A stretch of DNA of 64,000 bases from Actinoplanes utahensis (GCF_016862455.1 NZ_BOMZ01000079.1:62001-126000); one strand, 5' to 3'; numbered from the stretch's first letter, positions 1 through 8,241 are shown. Notes: generated from the sequence alone by a model not told the origin. Numbers and translations are program-made.

Positions 1-744
1 GACGGTTACGCGGATCTGGTCGGTCGCAGGTCCGACGGCACCTTGGCGTTGTATCCGAACAACGGTGCCGGGGCCACGGCGCCGTACGGCCCGAACCGGG
101 TGGTGGGTTCCGGTTGGCAGTCGATGTCGACGTTCCGGGTCGCCGATGTCACCGGGGATGGCAAGGCCGACATCGTGGCGGTGGGTGCTGATGGGGCCTT
201 GCTGTTGTACGCCCACAGTGGTGACAACGCCGCCCCGTATGGAACCGGCCGGGCGATCGGCAGTGGGTGGGCTTCGTTCCGGCACGTGACCGTCGCCGAT
301 GTGACCGGTGACGGCAAGGCGGACGTTCTCGGTGTCGCCTCGGACGGGGCGCTGTCGTTGTACGCCCACAGTGGCGACAACGCCGCCCCCTACGGCACCG
401 GGCGTCAGGTCGGGACCGGCTGGGCCGCCTTCGCTCATGTGACCGCCGCAGATGTCACCGGTGACGGCAAGGCGGACGTGGTCACGGTCAGCCCGGACGG
501 CTCGCTGCGGGTGTACGCCCACGGTGGTGACAACGCTGCCCCGTACAGCGGTGGTGCTGTTCTCGGTTCGGGCTGGCAGGGCTTCGACCGGGTGATGGCC
601 ACCGACGCCACCGGTGACGGCAAGGCCGACATCGTCGGCACGCACCCCGACGGCAGCCTCTACCTCTACACCCACAGCGGCGACGACACCGCCCCGTACG
701 GCACCGGCCGCCTGATCGGCAGCGGCTGGAACACCCTCGCCTGA
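1..744 (+). CDS. FG-GAP/VCBS repeat protein, C-terminal part (5' end outside window)
   Basis: The reading frame is open from base 1 and ends with TGA at 742-744, so this is the 3' end of a longer gene. The visible 247 residues consist of about four to five repeats of roughly 58 residues, each holding an acidic calcium-type loop of the form D-x-T-G-D-G-K-A-D followed by a hydrophobic strand and a G-S-G-W segment. This is the FG-GAP/VCBS repeat, which folds as blades of a beta-propeller. In actinomycetes such C-terminal propellers are usually attached to secreted hydrolases or peptidases; which catalytic domain lies upstream cannot be seen. The repeats are very similar in DNA as well as protein, which suggests recent internal amplification. 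A strong terminator follows at 794-825. Confidence 0.9.
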   Translation, partial: DGYADLVGRRSDGTLALYPNNGAGATAPYGPNRVVGSGWQSMSTFRVADVTGDGKADIVAVGADGALLLYAHSGDNAAPYGTGRAIGSGWASFRHVTVADVTGDGKADVLGVASDGALSLYAHSGDNAAPYGTGRQVGTGWAAFAHVTAADVTGDGKADVVTVSPDGSLRVYAHGGDNAAPYSGGAVLGSGWQGFDRVMATDATGDGKADIVGTHPDGSLYLYTHSGDDTAPYGTGRLIGSGWNTLA

Positions 745-793
745 CCCCGGGCAGGGAGACAGCTCCGGTCCATGGTCGTCAGCTCGCGTGGTC

Positions 794-825
794 GTGGTGG
801 GCCCCTCAGCCGAGGGGCCCACCAC
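794..825 (+). terminator. Rho-independent-like hairpin after the FG-GAP gene
   Basis: A perfect 13-bp stem (794-806 pairing with 813-825) closes a 6-nt loop, 50 bases after the stop codon. There is no long T run, as is usual in high-GC actinomycetes, but the stem is extremely stable. Confidence 0.8.
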
Positions 826-828
826 CGT

Positions 829-920
829 GTGTGTGTCGGTGGCATCCGGATGTCGGCTACCACAACGTCGGGCTGATGCTCCACCACCGCGGCCAGCAAC
901 GCGTCGCCGTCGCCTACGGC
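829..920 (-). pseudogene. Remnant of a NarL/LuxR-type response regulator receiver domain
   Basis: Read on the minus strand, about 30 residues match the middle of an actinobacterial NarL-family receiver domain: A-x-V-G-D-G-D-A-L-L-A-A-V, then H-Q-P-D-V-V-V-A-D-I-R-M-P-P-T-H-T, including the phospho-acceptor Asp in the A-D-I-R-M-P motif. Upstream the expected start (the acidic D-D pocket strand) is not present, and downstream the frame runs into the terminator hairpin. So both the N-terminus and all of the C-terminal part including the HTH are missing. It is a relic, not an expressed gene. The rest of the 745-1067 gap holds the terminator and presumably the promoter of the next operon; nothing else is seen. 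Confidence 0.7.
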
Positions 921-1067
921 TGCGCAACGGCACCCACGTAGGGGGAGTGGGCCGGCCGGCGGTTCAGCGGGATTTCGGGGGGTACACCAACCCGGACAGG
1001 CTGCGCGCCACAGGCCGCCGTGGGCCGGGCGGCGCGGCTGAGAGCGATGCGAACACGGAGGCTGCCC

Positions 1068-2054
1068 GTGACTCGACTGGCAACCCGAGAACAGGCGAAC
1101 GACAGACAGGACCAGATGCAGCGGCGGGGCCGCGGACTCGGCTGGATGAGTCTCGGCCTGGGCGTGGCACAGCTGGCGGCGCCGGACGTGGTGCGCCGGA
1201 TCAGCGGCGTGGACGACTCCGCGACCGCGCGGGCCGTGGTGCCGCTGGTCGGAGCACGCGAGTTGATCCACGCGGCCGGGCTCCTGACGAGCCGGCGGAA
1301 GGGCGCCTGGGCGTGGACCCGGGTCGCGGGCGACGCGATGGACCTGACCGCGCTGGGGATGGCCCTGGCTCACCGTGGCGGGAGCCGCCGGCGGCGGCTG
1401 CTCGCCGTGACCGGCGTCGTCGCCGGGATCACCGTGATCGACCTGCTGACCGCGGTGCGGGCCATCCGAACGAAGGAGCCGGCGGTGCACGGCGCACGCA
1501 GAGGAGGAACCATGGAGTTGACAGCGGCGACGACCATTCGCAAACCCGCCTCGGAGGTGTACGCGTTCTGGCGTGATCTGGAGAACCTCCCGACGTTCAT
1601 GGCGCACCTCGAGCAGGTCCGCGCCACCGGTGACCGGACGAGCCGGTGGACCGCCGACGCCCCGTTCGGCAAGGACGTCGGATGGGACGCGGAGATCACC
1701 GAGGAGTCACCCGGCGAGAGGATCGCGTGGCGCTCGATCGGCAACGCCGACGTGCCGAACTCCGGCACCGTACGGTTCGTGCCCGCCCCCGACGGGGTGA
1801 GCACCGAGGTGCACGTCGCCCTGACGTACGACATCCCGGGCGGCACGATCGGCAAGGCGGTCGCGAAGTACTTCGGCGAGGAGCCGCACCAGCAGCTCGA
1901 CGACGACCTGCGCCGGCTCAAGCAGGTGCTGGAGACCGGCGAGGTGGTCCGCTCCGACGGCGCGCCGTGGGGCAAACGGGCGCGTAAGGAGTTCCCGCAG
2001 CGCCCGGCACAGCCGCTGTCGGACGCCGAGCTCGCGAAGGGAGCGGACGCATGA
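1068..2054 (+). CDS. Membrane-associated SRPBCC (polyketide cyclase/dehydrase-like) protein
   Basis: The 328-residue product has two parts. Residues 1-148 hold several hydrophobic segments interrupted by Arg-rich loops, likely membrane helices. From residue 149 a START/SRPBCC ligand-binding domain begins (T-I-R-K-P-A-S-E-V-Y, then F-W-R-D-L-E-N-L-P), of the type once called cyclase/dehydrase; it binds hydrophobic small molecules but the ligand is unknown. I chose the GTG at 1068 because GGAG (1057-1060) lies 7 bases upstream; an earlier ATG-less extension has no ribosome site. A second very good ribosome site, GAGGAGG at 1501-1507, precedes an in-frame ATG at 1512, exactly at the start of the SRPBCC domain, so a short soluble form may also be made. 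The stop codon overlaps the next gene's ATG (ATGA at 2051), so the two are translationally coupled. Confidence 0.8.
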   Translation: MTRLATREQANDRQDQMQRRGRGLGWMSLGLGVAQLAAPDVVRRISGVDDSATARAVVPLVGARELIHAAGLLTSRRKGAWAWTRVAGDAMDLTALGMALAHRGGSRRRRLLAVTGVVAGITVIDLLTAVRAIRTKEPAVHGARRGGTMELTAATTIRKPASEVYAFWRDLENLPTFMAHLEQVRATGDRTSRWTADAPFGKDVGWDAEITEESPGERIAWRSIGNADVPNSGTVRFVPAPDGVSTEVHVALTYDIPGGTIGKAVAKYFGEEPHQQLDDDLRRLKQVLETGEVVRSDGAPWGKRARKEFPQRPAQPLSDAELAKGADA

Positions 2055-3226
2055 GGGCGAACACCTGGGCCGGCCGTAACAAGGTCGAGGTCCGTGACGT
2101 GCCGGACCCCAGGATCCTCAACAAGCGGGACGCGATCGTACGGATCACCTCCACCGCCATCTGCGGCTCGGACCTGCACCTGGTCGACGGCTATGTGCCG
2201 ACGATGCAGGACGGCGACATCATGGGTCACGAGTTCATGGGCGAGGTGATCGAGGTCGGCTCCGGGGTGCCCGGGGACAAGTTGCGGGTCGGGGACCGGG
2301 TCGTCGTGCCGTTCCCGATCGCCTGCGGCGCGTGCGCGGCCTGCGCCGCCGAGCTGTACTCCTGCTGCGAGAACTCCAACCCGAACGCCGGGATCGCGGA
2401 GAAGATGTTCGGTCACCCGACCGCCGGCATCTTCGGCTACTCGCATCTGACCGGCGGTTTCGCGGGCGGCCAGGCACAGTACGCGCGGGTGCCGTTCGCC
2501 GACGTCGGCCCCCTCAAGATCGAGTCCGATCTGAGTGACGAGCAGGTGCTGTTCCTGTCCGACATCCTGCCCACCGGGTACATGGGCGCCGAGATGTGCG
2601 ACATCCAGCCCAGCGACGTGGTGGCGGTGTGGGGCGCCGGACCGGTCGGACAGTTCGCCATGGACAGCGCCCGGGTGCTCGGCGCCGCCAAGGTCATCGC
2701 CATCGACAAGCAGCCGTACCGGCTGCGGATGGCGGAGGAGGCGGGCCACATCCCGGTCAACTTCGACGAGGTCGACGTACGCTCCCGGCTGCTCGAACTG
2801 ACCGGCGGGCGCGGACCCGACAAGTGCATCGACGCGGTCGGCCTGGAAGCGGACCACGGTAGCGCGCACGTCGCCGCGTACGACCGGATCAAGCAGGCCG
2901 TCCGGTCGGAGACCGACCGCCCGCACGCGTTGCGCCAGGCCATCATGTCGTGCCGCAGCGGCGGCGTGGTCTCGGTGATCGGCGTGTACGGCGGCCTGCT
3001 CGACAAGTTCCCCGCCGGCGCGTGGATGAACCGGTCGCTGACCCTGCGCACCGGTCAGTGCCATGTGCAGCGCTACATGAAGCCGTTGCTGCAGCGCATC
3101 GAACGCGGTGAGATCGACCCGACCCGGATCATCACCCACACCCTGCCGCTGGACGAGGCCGCACGCGGCTTCGAGATGTTCAAGAACAAGCAGGACGACT
3201 GCGAGAAGGTCGTCCTCAAACCCTGA
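2051..3226 (+). CDS. Zinc-dependent alcohol dehydrogenase (MDR family)
   Basis: The 391-residue protein is a medium-chain dehydrogenase of the class that includes glutathione-independent formaldehyde dehydrogenase. The catalytic zinc ligands are visible as Cys38 in C-G-S-D and His60-Glu61 in G-H-E-F-M-G-E-V. The structural zinc lobe follows at Cys92, Cys95, Cys98 and Cys105/106. The NAD-binding Rossmann motif is G-A-G-P-V-G in the middle of the chain. It oxidises an alcohol or S-adduct with NAD; the natural substrate cannot be told from the sequence. Translation is coupled to the SRPBCC gene by a 4-base overlap. The same SRPBCC plus zinc dehydrogenase pairing recurs in actinomycetes, which suggests a shared redox or detoxification task. 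The unit ends at the hairpin 3376-3407. Confidence 0.92.
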   Translation: MRANTWAGRNKVEVRDVPDPRILNKRDAIVRITSTAICGSDLHLVDGYVPTMQDGDIMGHEFMGEVIEVGSGVPGDKLRVGDRVVVPFPIACGACAACAAELYSCCENSNPNAGIAEKMFGHPTAGIFGYSHLTGGFAGGQAQYARVPFADVGPLKIESDLSDEQVLFLSDILPTGYMGAEMCDIQPSDVVAVWGAGPVGQFAMDSARVLGAAKVIAIDKQPYRLRMAEEAGHIPVNFDEVDVRSRLLELTGGRGPDKCIDAVGLEADHGSAHVAAYDRIKQAVRSETDRPHALRQAIMSCRSGGVVSVIGVYGGLLDKFPAGAWMNRSLTLRTGQCHVQRYMKPLLQRIERGEIDPTRIITHTLPLDEAARGFEMFKNKQDDCEKVVLKP

Positions 3227-3375
3227 CGGACGACCGCGGGCGTGCCGGTGGCCGTGTCCTCGGCGCGCCCGCACTGACGGCGATCCGTCGCCCGCCACCG
3301 GACCGCTGCTGCTCCTGGGGGAGTGGCCGGAAACCCCTTCGCGGGGCGCTCTTCTCGATGGCGGCCGGCAGTGCG

Positions 3376-3407
3376 GAATGGCCGGCCCCGGGTCGGGCCG
3401 GCCATTC
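3376..3407 (+). terminator. Hairpin terminator after the dehydrogenase operon
   Basis: A perfect 13-bp stem (3376-3388 with 3395-3407) with a 6-nt loop, followed by a T/C-rich stretch. It lies between the convergent dehydrogenase and secreted-protein genes and may serve both. Confidence 0.75.
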
Positions 3408-3456
3408 TTCGTCCCTTGCGGATTCGCCGCGGATGGCATTTACGGAACGGTGGTTA

Positions 3457-4029
3457 TCAGCTCCAGCGCTCGGAACTCGCCTGGTTGTTCATGACGCCCA
3501 GGTTGTTACGGCTTCCCGCGTAACCGGTCGAGGAGCCGGTGTGGTTGTTGTGCTCCCAGTAGTTGACCCAGCAGTTCGCGTAGGTGAGGTTCGAGGAGAC
3601 CCGGTCGTTCCAACCGGACGGCATGCTGTTGACGAAGTAATCCACGTCGGTCGACGTGGCCGTGCATCCGTTGTCCCCCGACCAGATGAACGACGTCCCG
3701 CCTGTGCCCGTGCCGTCGTAGTCGATGCTGAGCACGGTGGCGGCCTGGGCAGTGGTGGCCTGGTGGGATTTGACCTTCTCGGTCTCGTTGAGCCGGCCCT
3801 GGAAGCTCCGGTCGGTGAGGGCCTTGCCCGCGGTGTCCGGCGCGTCGGTGATGTACCCGCCGGTGGCCGCGGCGACGGCCTTGGTGAAAGTGGTGTGACA
3901 CGTCATCGTGTTGCCCGCCGAAAGGTTGATGACGCAGGTCTTGGCGGGAGCGGCCGCCTGTGCCGGTGACGCGACGAGAAGCGCCCCCAGCACGGCGACG
4001 GCAGCACCCAATGTTGAGAACAGACGCAT
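3457..4029 (-). CDS. Small secreted protein, possibly peptidase-inhibitor I36/crystallin-like
   Basis: The 190-residue product has a clear Sec signal peptide (M-R-L-F-S then a hydrophobic run, cleavage near A-Q-A-A at residues 23-27). The mature part contains four cysteines, and its last 80 residues are rich in Asn, Ser, Trp and Tyr (for example S-G-W-N-D-R-V-S-S-N and W-E-H-N-N-H-T-G), ending N-N-Q-A-S-S-E-R-W. This spacing resembles the beta/gamma-crystallin-like fold of streptomycete I36 inhibitors and related small exoproteins, but the match is by eye and weak. The N-terminal half has no recognised domain. It stands alone, with its own upstream region. Confidence 0.65.
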   Translation of the reverse strand: MRLFSTLGAAVAVLGALLVASPAQAAAPAKTCVINLSAGNTMTCHTTFTKAVAAATGGYITDAPDTAGKALTDRSFQGRLNETEKVKSHQATTAQAATVLSIDYDGTGTGGTSFIWSGDNGCTATSTDVDYFVNSMPSGWNDRVSSNLTYANCWVNYWEHNNHTGSSTGYAGSRNNLGVMNNQASSERWS

Positions 4030-4160
4030 TTAATTCCCCCATAGACTGGATTTTCCCCGCAGTAAATCCAGTGGGGAACATTTCCAGTTTCATTGATCAG
4101 CGGCAATGTGTCCGGCTGTCGGTTATCGGACGCCGCCTGGCGGGAACTGATCTTCTTCTG

Positions 4161-4673
4161 CTATTCGGCCAGCCTGGGGAGGCCGAGCGCCCGGCACACC
4201 TCGCCGGCCGCCGGGAACACCGCGATCTCGCCCGATTTCAGGACGCAAGCGCTCAACGGAGGCACCTCGTGGGCGGCGCTCGGGTCGGTCTCCGCGTGCA
4301 GCTGCTTGTCGCCCGCCCGCAGGAAGCCCTGCCGGAACAGGTCGGCGCAGGCCGCCACCGGATCGCGGAACTCCTGTTTCCCGGACTCGCCGGACGGCAC
4401 GGCCCGGGCCATCTCGGTGAAGCCGTCGGAACTCAGCTCGGCCACGCCGTAGCAGCGGATCACCTCGCGCTGCTCCGGCTCGCGATCGGCCAGGTAGGCG
4501 ACGGCGCCGCCGGTGGCGAGCACCACCGCGACCCCCGCCACCGGGGCCAGCAGCCGGCGCCACCGCCGGGCCGGAGCCGGTTCCGGCGCGATCGCGTTGA
4601 GCAGCGCGGCCTTCCGCCGGGCCCGCTGTGCGGCAGGCATGCTCCGGGCCCCGGGCACCTCGTTGTCGATCAT
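4161..4673 (-). CDS. Single-pass membrane protein, probable anti-sigma factor
   Basis: The 170-residue protein has a basic cytoplasmic N-terminus (residues 1-40, R-A-R-R-K-A-A-L-L-N), one membrane helix at about 41-62 and an extracytoplasmic domain of about 105 residues with four cysteines that could form two disulfides. No zinc-binding ZAS motif (H-x3-C-x2-C) is present. It starts 3 bases after the stop of the ECF sigma gene, with AAGGAG overlapping that stop, so the two form an operon. By position and topology it is the likely partner that holds the sigma factor at the membrane; it could also be a membrane protein controlled by the sigma factor. Confidence 0.7.
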   Translation of the reverse strand: MIDNEVPGARSMPAAQRARRKAALLNAIAPEPAPARRWRRLLAPVAGVAVVLATGGAVAYLADREPEQREVIRCYGVAELSSDGFTEMARAVPSGESGKQEFRDPVAACADLFRQGFLRAGDKQLHAETDPSAAHEVPPLSACVLKSGEIAVFPAAGEVCRALGLPRLAE

Positions 4674-4676
4674 CTC

Positions 4677-5264
4677 TCACTCCTTGCCTTCGGCGGCGAC
4701 GGCTTCTGCTAGACGGATTGGCATCAGGGCGCGCAATCGGGCGCGCGCCCGGGACAGCCGGGACCGGACGGTGCCGACGGGGACGCCGAGCGCGACGGCC
4801 GCCTCCTCGTAACTGAGGCCCGACCACACGCACAGCGACAGCACTGCCCGGTCGGCCGGCGCGAGCCGGTCGACGGCTCGCAACAGGCGCCGCATGGCCC
4901 GCTCGTCGTCGAGCCGCCCGGCGAGATCCTCGGCGAAGTCGGGCGCCGCGTCGGGCGGCCGGACCCGGGCGACCATCCGCCGGTATCGCCGGGAGGATCG
5001 GTCCGCGGCGCGAGCCGCGTTGTTGGCGACCCCGAGCAGCCAGGGCAGCACCGAGTCGTTGGCCAGCCGGACCCGTGGCCGGTGCCGCCAAACCTCGAGG
5101 AAGACCACCGACGTCAGATCCTCGGCGGCGGCCCAACTCGCCGTCCGCCGGAAGCAGTGGTTGTAGACCGCGTCGGCATGCCGCTCGAACAGCACACCGA
5201 ACGCGTCGGTGCTTCCGGCCAGCACCTCGCCCCACAAGCCGGCATCGTCTCGTGCGTCGCTCAT
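4677..5264 (-). CDS. ECF-type RNA polymerase sigma factor
   Basis: The 195-residue protein has sigma region 2 (V-L-F-E-R-H-A-D-A-V-Y, then A-E-D-L-T-S-V-V-F-L-E-V-W-R) and region 4 (G-L-S-Y-E-E-A-A-V-A-L-G-V-P, then V-G-T-V-R-S-R-L-S-R-A-R), joined by an Arg-rich linker. This is the SigE/SigM-like ECF architecture. The ATG at 5264 follows an A-G-G-G-G-T ribosome site; longer in-frame openings upstream run into the promoter region and lack homology. It lies divergently from the iron-regulated lipoprotein gene (5535), but nothing shows that it controls the siderophore genes; those carry iron boxes instead. Confidence 0.92.
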   Translation of the reverse strand: MSDARDDAGLWGEVLAGSTDAFGVLFERHADAVYNHCFRRTASWAAAEDLTSVVFLEVWRHRPRVRLANDSVLPWLLGVANNAARAADRSSRRYRRMVARVRPPDAAPDFAEDLAGRLDDERAMRRLLRAVDRLAPADRAVLSLCVWSGLSYEEAAVALGVPVGTVRSRLSRARARLRALMPIRLAEAVAAEGKE

Positions 5265-5495
5265 ACCCCTCCATGTCCGCCCGGACAGGATGGGTTCCAT
5301 GCTTCGCGCCTGCGCCGAGCGGGCGGCGTCCAAAGGTAGGCCGGGTGGCGAGGCCCGGTCCATCGCCGTGCGGGATATGGAAAACCGGCTGCTCGACAAC
5401 CGGCATCGAGACTGATCGTTGTGACGCGTCGCGATCCATCGAGCACTACTAGCTTCGTGCACAGCCCCCCGAGTTGTGTGACCGCCAAGGTGTTG

Positions 5496-5514
5496 CTTAG
5501 GTTAGGCACACCTA
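5496..5514 (+). promoter_or_regulatory. Iron box (DmdR/IdeR operator) 1
   Basis: TTAGGTTAGGCACACCTAA differs from the actinobacterial iron-box consensus (TTAGGTTAGGCTCACCTAA) at one position. It sits 20 bases before the start codon of the siderophore-binding lipoprotein, where Fe2+-bound DmdR/IdeR would block transcription. Confidence 0.93.
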
Positions 5515-5534
5515 AGACGTAAGGGCGACCGAAC

Positions 5535-6533
5535 ATGTCTATCAAGCTGCGCGCATTCACTTCCGTGCTTGCTCTGGCCCTCGCCGGTGGCTCTCTGGCC
5601 GCCTGCGGTGCGGACGAGAAGGAGGACGCTCCGAAGACCGGATCGTCGTCCGCCGCTGCCGTATATCCGGTGTCCATCACGCACAAGCTCGGCACCACCA
5701 CTGTGGAGAAGGCGCCGGAGCGCATCGTCGCGCTCTCCGACGCCGACCTGGACGCCCTGCTGCTGCTCGGCATCCAGCCGGTGGGCGTCGGCGCCTCGGT
5801 GCACGACGGTGGCATCACCCCGTGGGCGAAGCCGAAGCTGACCGGCAAGCCCACCGTGATCGAGGTCGGGGAGAAGGGCGTGAACGCCGAGGCGGTCGCC
5901 AAGCTCAACCCCGATCTGGTGCTGGCCGGTGGCGACTACTACATCGACGACGAGTACAAGGCGCTCTCGCCGCTGGTGCCGACCACCGCGTACGAGGCGG
6001 GCCCGGTCGAGGACTCGTGGCAGACCACATTGCGCCAGGTCGCCAAGCTGGTCGGCAAGACCGAGCAGGGCGAGCAGGTCATCAAGGACGTCGAGGCGAA
6101 GGTCGCCGGCGTGAAGACGCGGTACCCGGCTCTGGCCGGTAAGACCTTCACCCTGGCGCAGGCCTTCGAGGCGGGCACCATCGGCGTGCTGCGCTCGCCG
6201 GAGGACTCCGGCGTCAAGGCGTTCAACGCGTACGGCATGGAGCTGGCGCCGGCCGTCAAGGCGCTCAAGAGCGAGGACTTCGCGGTCACGCTGAGCCTGG
6301 AGAAGGTGGCCACCCTGGACGCCGACGTGGTGATGGTCTACGCCGTCGAGGAGCAGTTCAAGACGGCGCTGGAGTCCAACACGCTGTTCAAGAACCTGAC
6401 CGCGGTGCAGAAGGGTCACTACGTGGCGCTGGACCTGGAGCAGTTCACCGCGCTGCGCAACCCCAGCCCGCTGGCGATCCAGTACTCGATCGACACGGTG
6501 CTGCCGAAGATCGCCGAGGCGGCGGCCAAGTGA
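5535..6533 (+). CDS. Siderophore-binding lipoprotein of an iron ABC importer
   Basis: The 332-residue product begins with a lipoprotein signal ending L-A-A-C, so Cys24 should be lipidated and the protein anchored outside the membrane. The mature chain is a class III periplasmic-binding protein (FecB/FepB/BtuF type): the first lobe starts E-R-I-V-A-L-S-D-A-D-L-D-A-L-L-L-L-G and is followed by the typical G-V-N-A-E-A-V-A-K-L-N-P-D-L-V-L segment. It should capture the ferric siderophore and pass it to the two permeases and ATPase at 35218-38095. It is transcribed separately from them, from its own iron box, and is followed by a terminator at 6538-6574. Confidence 0.93.
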   Translation: MSIKLRAFTSVLALALAGGSLAACGADEKEDAPKTGSSSAAAVYPVSITHKLGTTTVEKAPERIVALSDADLDALLLLGIQPVGVGASVHDGGITPWAKPKLTGKPTVIEVGEKGVNAEAVAKLNPDLVLAGGDYYIDDEYKALSPLVPTTAYEAGPVEDSWQTTLRQVAKLVGKTEQGEQVIKDVEAKVAGVKTRYPALAGKTFTLAQAFEAGTIGVLRSPEDSGVKAFNAYGMELAPAVKALKSEDFAVTLSLEKVATLDADVVMVYAVEEQFKTALESNTLFKNLTAVQKGHYVALDLEQFTALRNPSPLAIQYSIDTVLPKIAEAAAK

Positions 6534-6537
6534 CGGA

Positions 6538-6574
6538 AGCGGCGGCCTGGTCGTGTGACCGGGCCGCCGCTTTA
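6538..6574 (+). terminator. Hairpin terminator between lipoprotein and biosynthetic operon
   Basis: The arms AGCGGCGGCC and GCCGCCGCT with an inner TGGTC/GACC stem form a long hairpin followed by TTTA, directly after the lipoprotein stop and before iron box 2. Confidence 0.75.
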
Positions 6575-6588
6575 CTGCCGAAGATTAG

Positions 6589-6607
6589 TTAGGTTAGCCT
6601 AACCTCC
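6589..6607 (+). promoter_or_regulatory. Iron box (DmdR/IdeR operator) 2
   Basis: The core AGGTTA-GCC-TAACCT (6591-6605) is a perfect palindrome matching the iron-box half-sites. It lies 34-52 bases upstream of the monooxygenase start and should control the whole biosynthetic operon. Confidence 0.93.
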
Positions 6608-6640
6608 TCAGCCCGCTTCGCTCCTGGAAAGGGCGTTCCC

Positions 6641-7993
6641 TTGGTTCCCTCGGACTCTACGGTGTACGACCTGGTCGGCATCGGTTTCGGACCGTCCAAC
6701 CTGGCCCTCGCCATCGCTGTCGAGGAGCACAACACCCGCGCCGATCGGGTCGAGGACCGCATCGAGGCGGTGTTCCTGGAGAAGCAGGACGACTTCGGCT
6801 GGCATCGCGGGATGCTCTTCGAGAACGCCACGATGCAGGTCCACTTCCTCAAGGACCTGGTCTCGATGCGCAATCCGGCCAGCGACTTCAGCTTCGTGTC
6901 CTACCTGCACGCCCACGACCGGCTCGCCGACTTCGTCAACTACAAGTCGATGTACCCGCTGCGCGTGGAGTTCCACGACTACCTCAGCTGGGCGGCCGGC
7001 CGGATGAGCCACACCGTCGCGTACGGCCACACGGTCACCGACGTCGTGCCCGTGCTCGACGACGACGGTCAGGCCTGGGCGGTCGACGTGCTCACCACGC
7101 ACGCCGGCGGCACCCGGGTGGTCCGGGCCCGCAACGTGGTGGTCGCGGTCGGCCTCGAGTCGAGCCTGCCGCCCGAGGTCACCGCCGGTGAGCGGGTCTG
7201 GCACAACCTCGACATCCTGCACCGGGCGGCCACCTTCACCGAGCCGCTGCCGCGGCGCTTCGTCGTGGTGGGCGCCGGGCAGAGCGCCGCCGAGTCGGTC
7301 GCCTTCCTGCACGAGCGGTACCCGAGCGCCGAGGTGTGCTCGGTCTTCTTCCGGTACGGCTACAGCCCGGCCGACGACAGCAACTTCGCCAACGGCATCT
7401 TCGACCCGGCCGCCGTCGACCTCTACTACGACGCCCCGGCCGACGTGAAGCGGATGCTGTTCGACTACCACCGCAACACCAACTACTCGGTGGTCGACGG
7501 CGACCTGATCACCGAGCTGTACCGCACGGCGTACCAGGAGCGGCTGCTCGGCAAGGAGCGGCTGCGGATGATGAACGCCTCCCGGATCGCCGAGCTGCGA
7601 CCACGCCCGGACGGGGTGGAGGTCGTGGTGGAGCACCTGCCGACCGGCGAGCTGACCCCGCTGAGCGCCGACGCGATCGTGTTCGCCACCGGGTACCGGC
7701 CGGTCGACGCGGGCCGGCTGCTCGGCGCCACCGGGCCGCGCTGCCGCCGCGACGACGAGGGGCTGCTGCGCCTCGGCCGCGACTACCGGGTGGCCACCGA
7801 CGAACAACTGCGGGCCGGTGTCTACCTGCAGGGCGGCACCGAGCACGTGCACGGCATAACGTCCACGCTGCTCTCCGCCGTGGCCGTCCGCTCCGGCGAG
7901 ATCGTCGCCTCGGTCGCCGCCGGGCTCGCCGAGCGCCACCCGGTTCCGGCCGCTTCGCAGTGCGCCCTCGTCACCGCTGGAGAGATTCGATGA
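6641..7993 (+). CDS. L-ornithine (lysine) N-monooxygenase, siderophore type
   Basis: The 450-residue flavoprotein belongs to the SidA/PvdA/IucD family, which hydroxylates the side-chain amine of ornithine or lysine with NADPH and O2 to make hydroxamate precursors. Visible are the FAD motif G-I-G-F-G-P-S-N-L-A-L-A near residue 15, the family signature M-Q-V-H-F-L-K-D-L-V-S-M-R-N-P, the NADPH motif V-V-G-A-G-Q-S-A-A-E and the late F-A-T-G-Y-R-P. The N-S-x-F-x-N-x-x-F substrate segment appears as D-S-N-F-A-N-G-I-F, as in ornithine enzymes. I chose the TTG at 6641, which has GGAAAGGG 7 bases upstream; GTG at 6662 is an alternative. It is the first gene of the iron-box-2 operon, and its stop overlaps the carrier protein start (ATGA). 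Confidence 0.93.
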   Translation: MVPSDSTVYDLVGIGFGPSNLALAIAVEEHNTRADRVEDRIEAVFLEKQDDFGWHRGMLFENATMQVHFLKDLVSMRNPASDFSFVSYLHAHDRLADFVNYKSMYPLRVEFHDYLSWAAGRMSHTVAYGHTVTDVVPVLDDDGQAWAVDVLTTHAGGTRVVRARNVVVAVGLESSLPPEVTAGERVWHNLDILHRAATFTEPLPRRFVVVGAGQSAAESVAFLHERYPSAEVCSVFFRYGYSPADDSNFANGIFDPAAVDLYYDAPADVKRMLFDYHRNTNYSVVDGDLITELYRTAYQERLLGKERLRMMNASRIAELRPRPDGVEVVVEHLPTGELTPLSADAIVFATGYRPVDAGRLLGATGPRCRRDDEGLLRLGRDYRVATDEQLRAGVYLQGGTEHVHGITSTLLSAVAVRSGEIVASVAAGLAERHPVPAASQCALVTAGEIR

Positions 7994-8241
7994 GCGACCT
8001 TCCCACCTCGGCCGGCGAACTGCACGAGCAGATCGCCCAGGTGATCGACGAACCGGCCGACAGCTTCGGCCCGGACGACGACCTGATGGACGTCGGGCTC
8101 GACTCGATCCGCCTGATGATCCTGGTCGAGCGCTGGCGCTCCGGCGGCATGCACCTCGGCTTCGTGGAACTCGCCGAGCAGCCCACCGTCAACGGATGGT
8201 GGGCCCTGATGACCGCACAGAAGGAGAGCCTGGCCCGATGA
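7990..8241 (+). CDS. Free-standing aryl carrier protein
   Basis: The 83-residue protein is a stand-alone carrier domain. The phosphopantetheine site is Ser39 in M-D-V-G-L-D-S-I-R-L-M, and the tail F-V-E-L-A-E-Q-P-T-V-N-G-W-W-A-L-M is that of the aryl carrier domain at the C-terminus of EntB/DhbB. It should carry 2,3-dihydroxybenzoate or salicylate as a thioester to the first C domain of the NRPS. Unlike EntB it has no isochorismatase domain. No aryl-AMP ligase or isochorismate genes lie in the window, so loading has to come from elsewhere. The start overlaps the monooxygenase stop and its own stop overlaps the MbtH start, so it belongs to the same operon. Confidence 0.88.
   Translation: MSDLPTSAGELHEQIAQVIDEPADSFGPDDDLMDVGLDSIRLMILVERWRSGGMHLGFVELAEQPTVNGWWALMTAQKESLAR

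Noticed and set aside
1370..3439. Minus-strand open frame opposite the SRPBCC and dehydrogenase genes
   Set aside because: Shadow frame; both + strand genes have clear domains and coupled translation.
3457..5264. ECF sigma factor as regulator of the siderophore genes, as FecI/PvdS would be
   Set aside because: It is divergent from the lipoprotein gene but belongs to the SigE-like group with a membrane anti-sigma partner; the siderophore units have iron boxes that explain their control.
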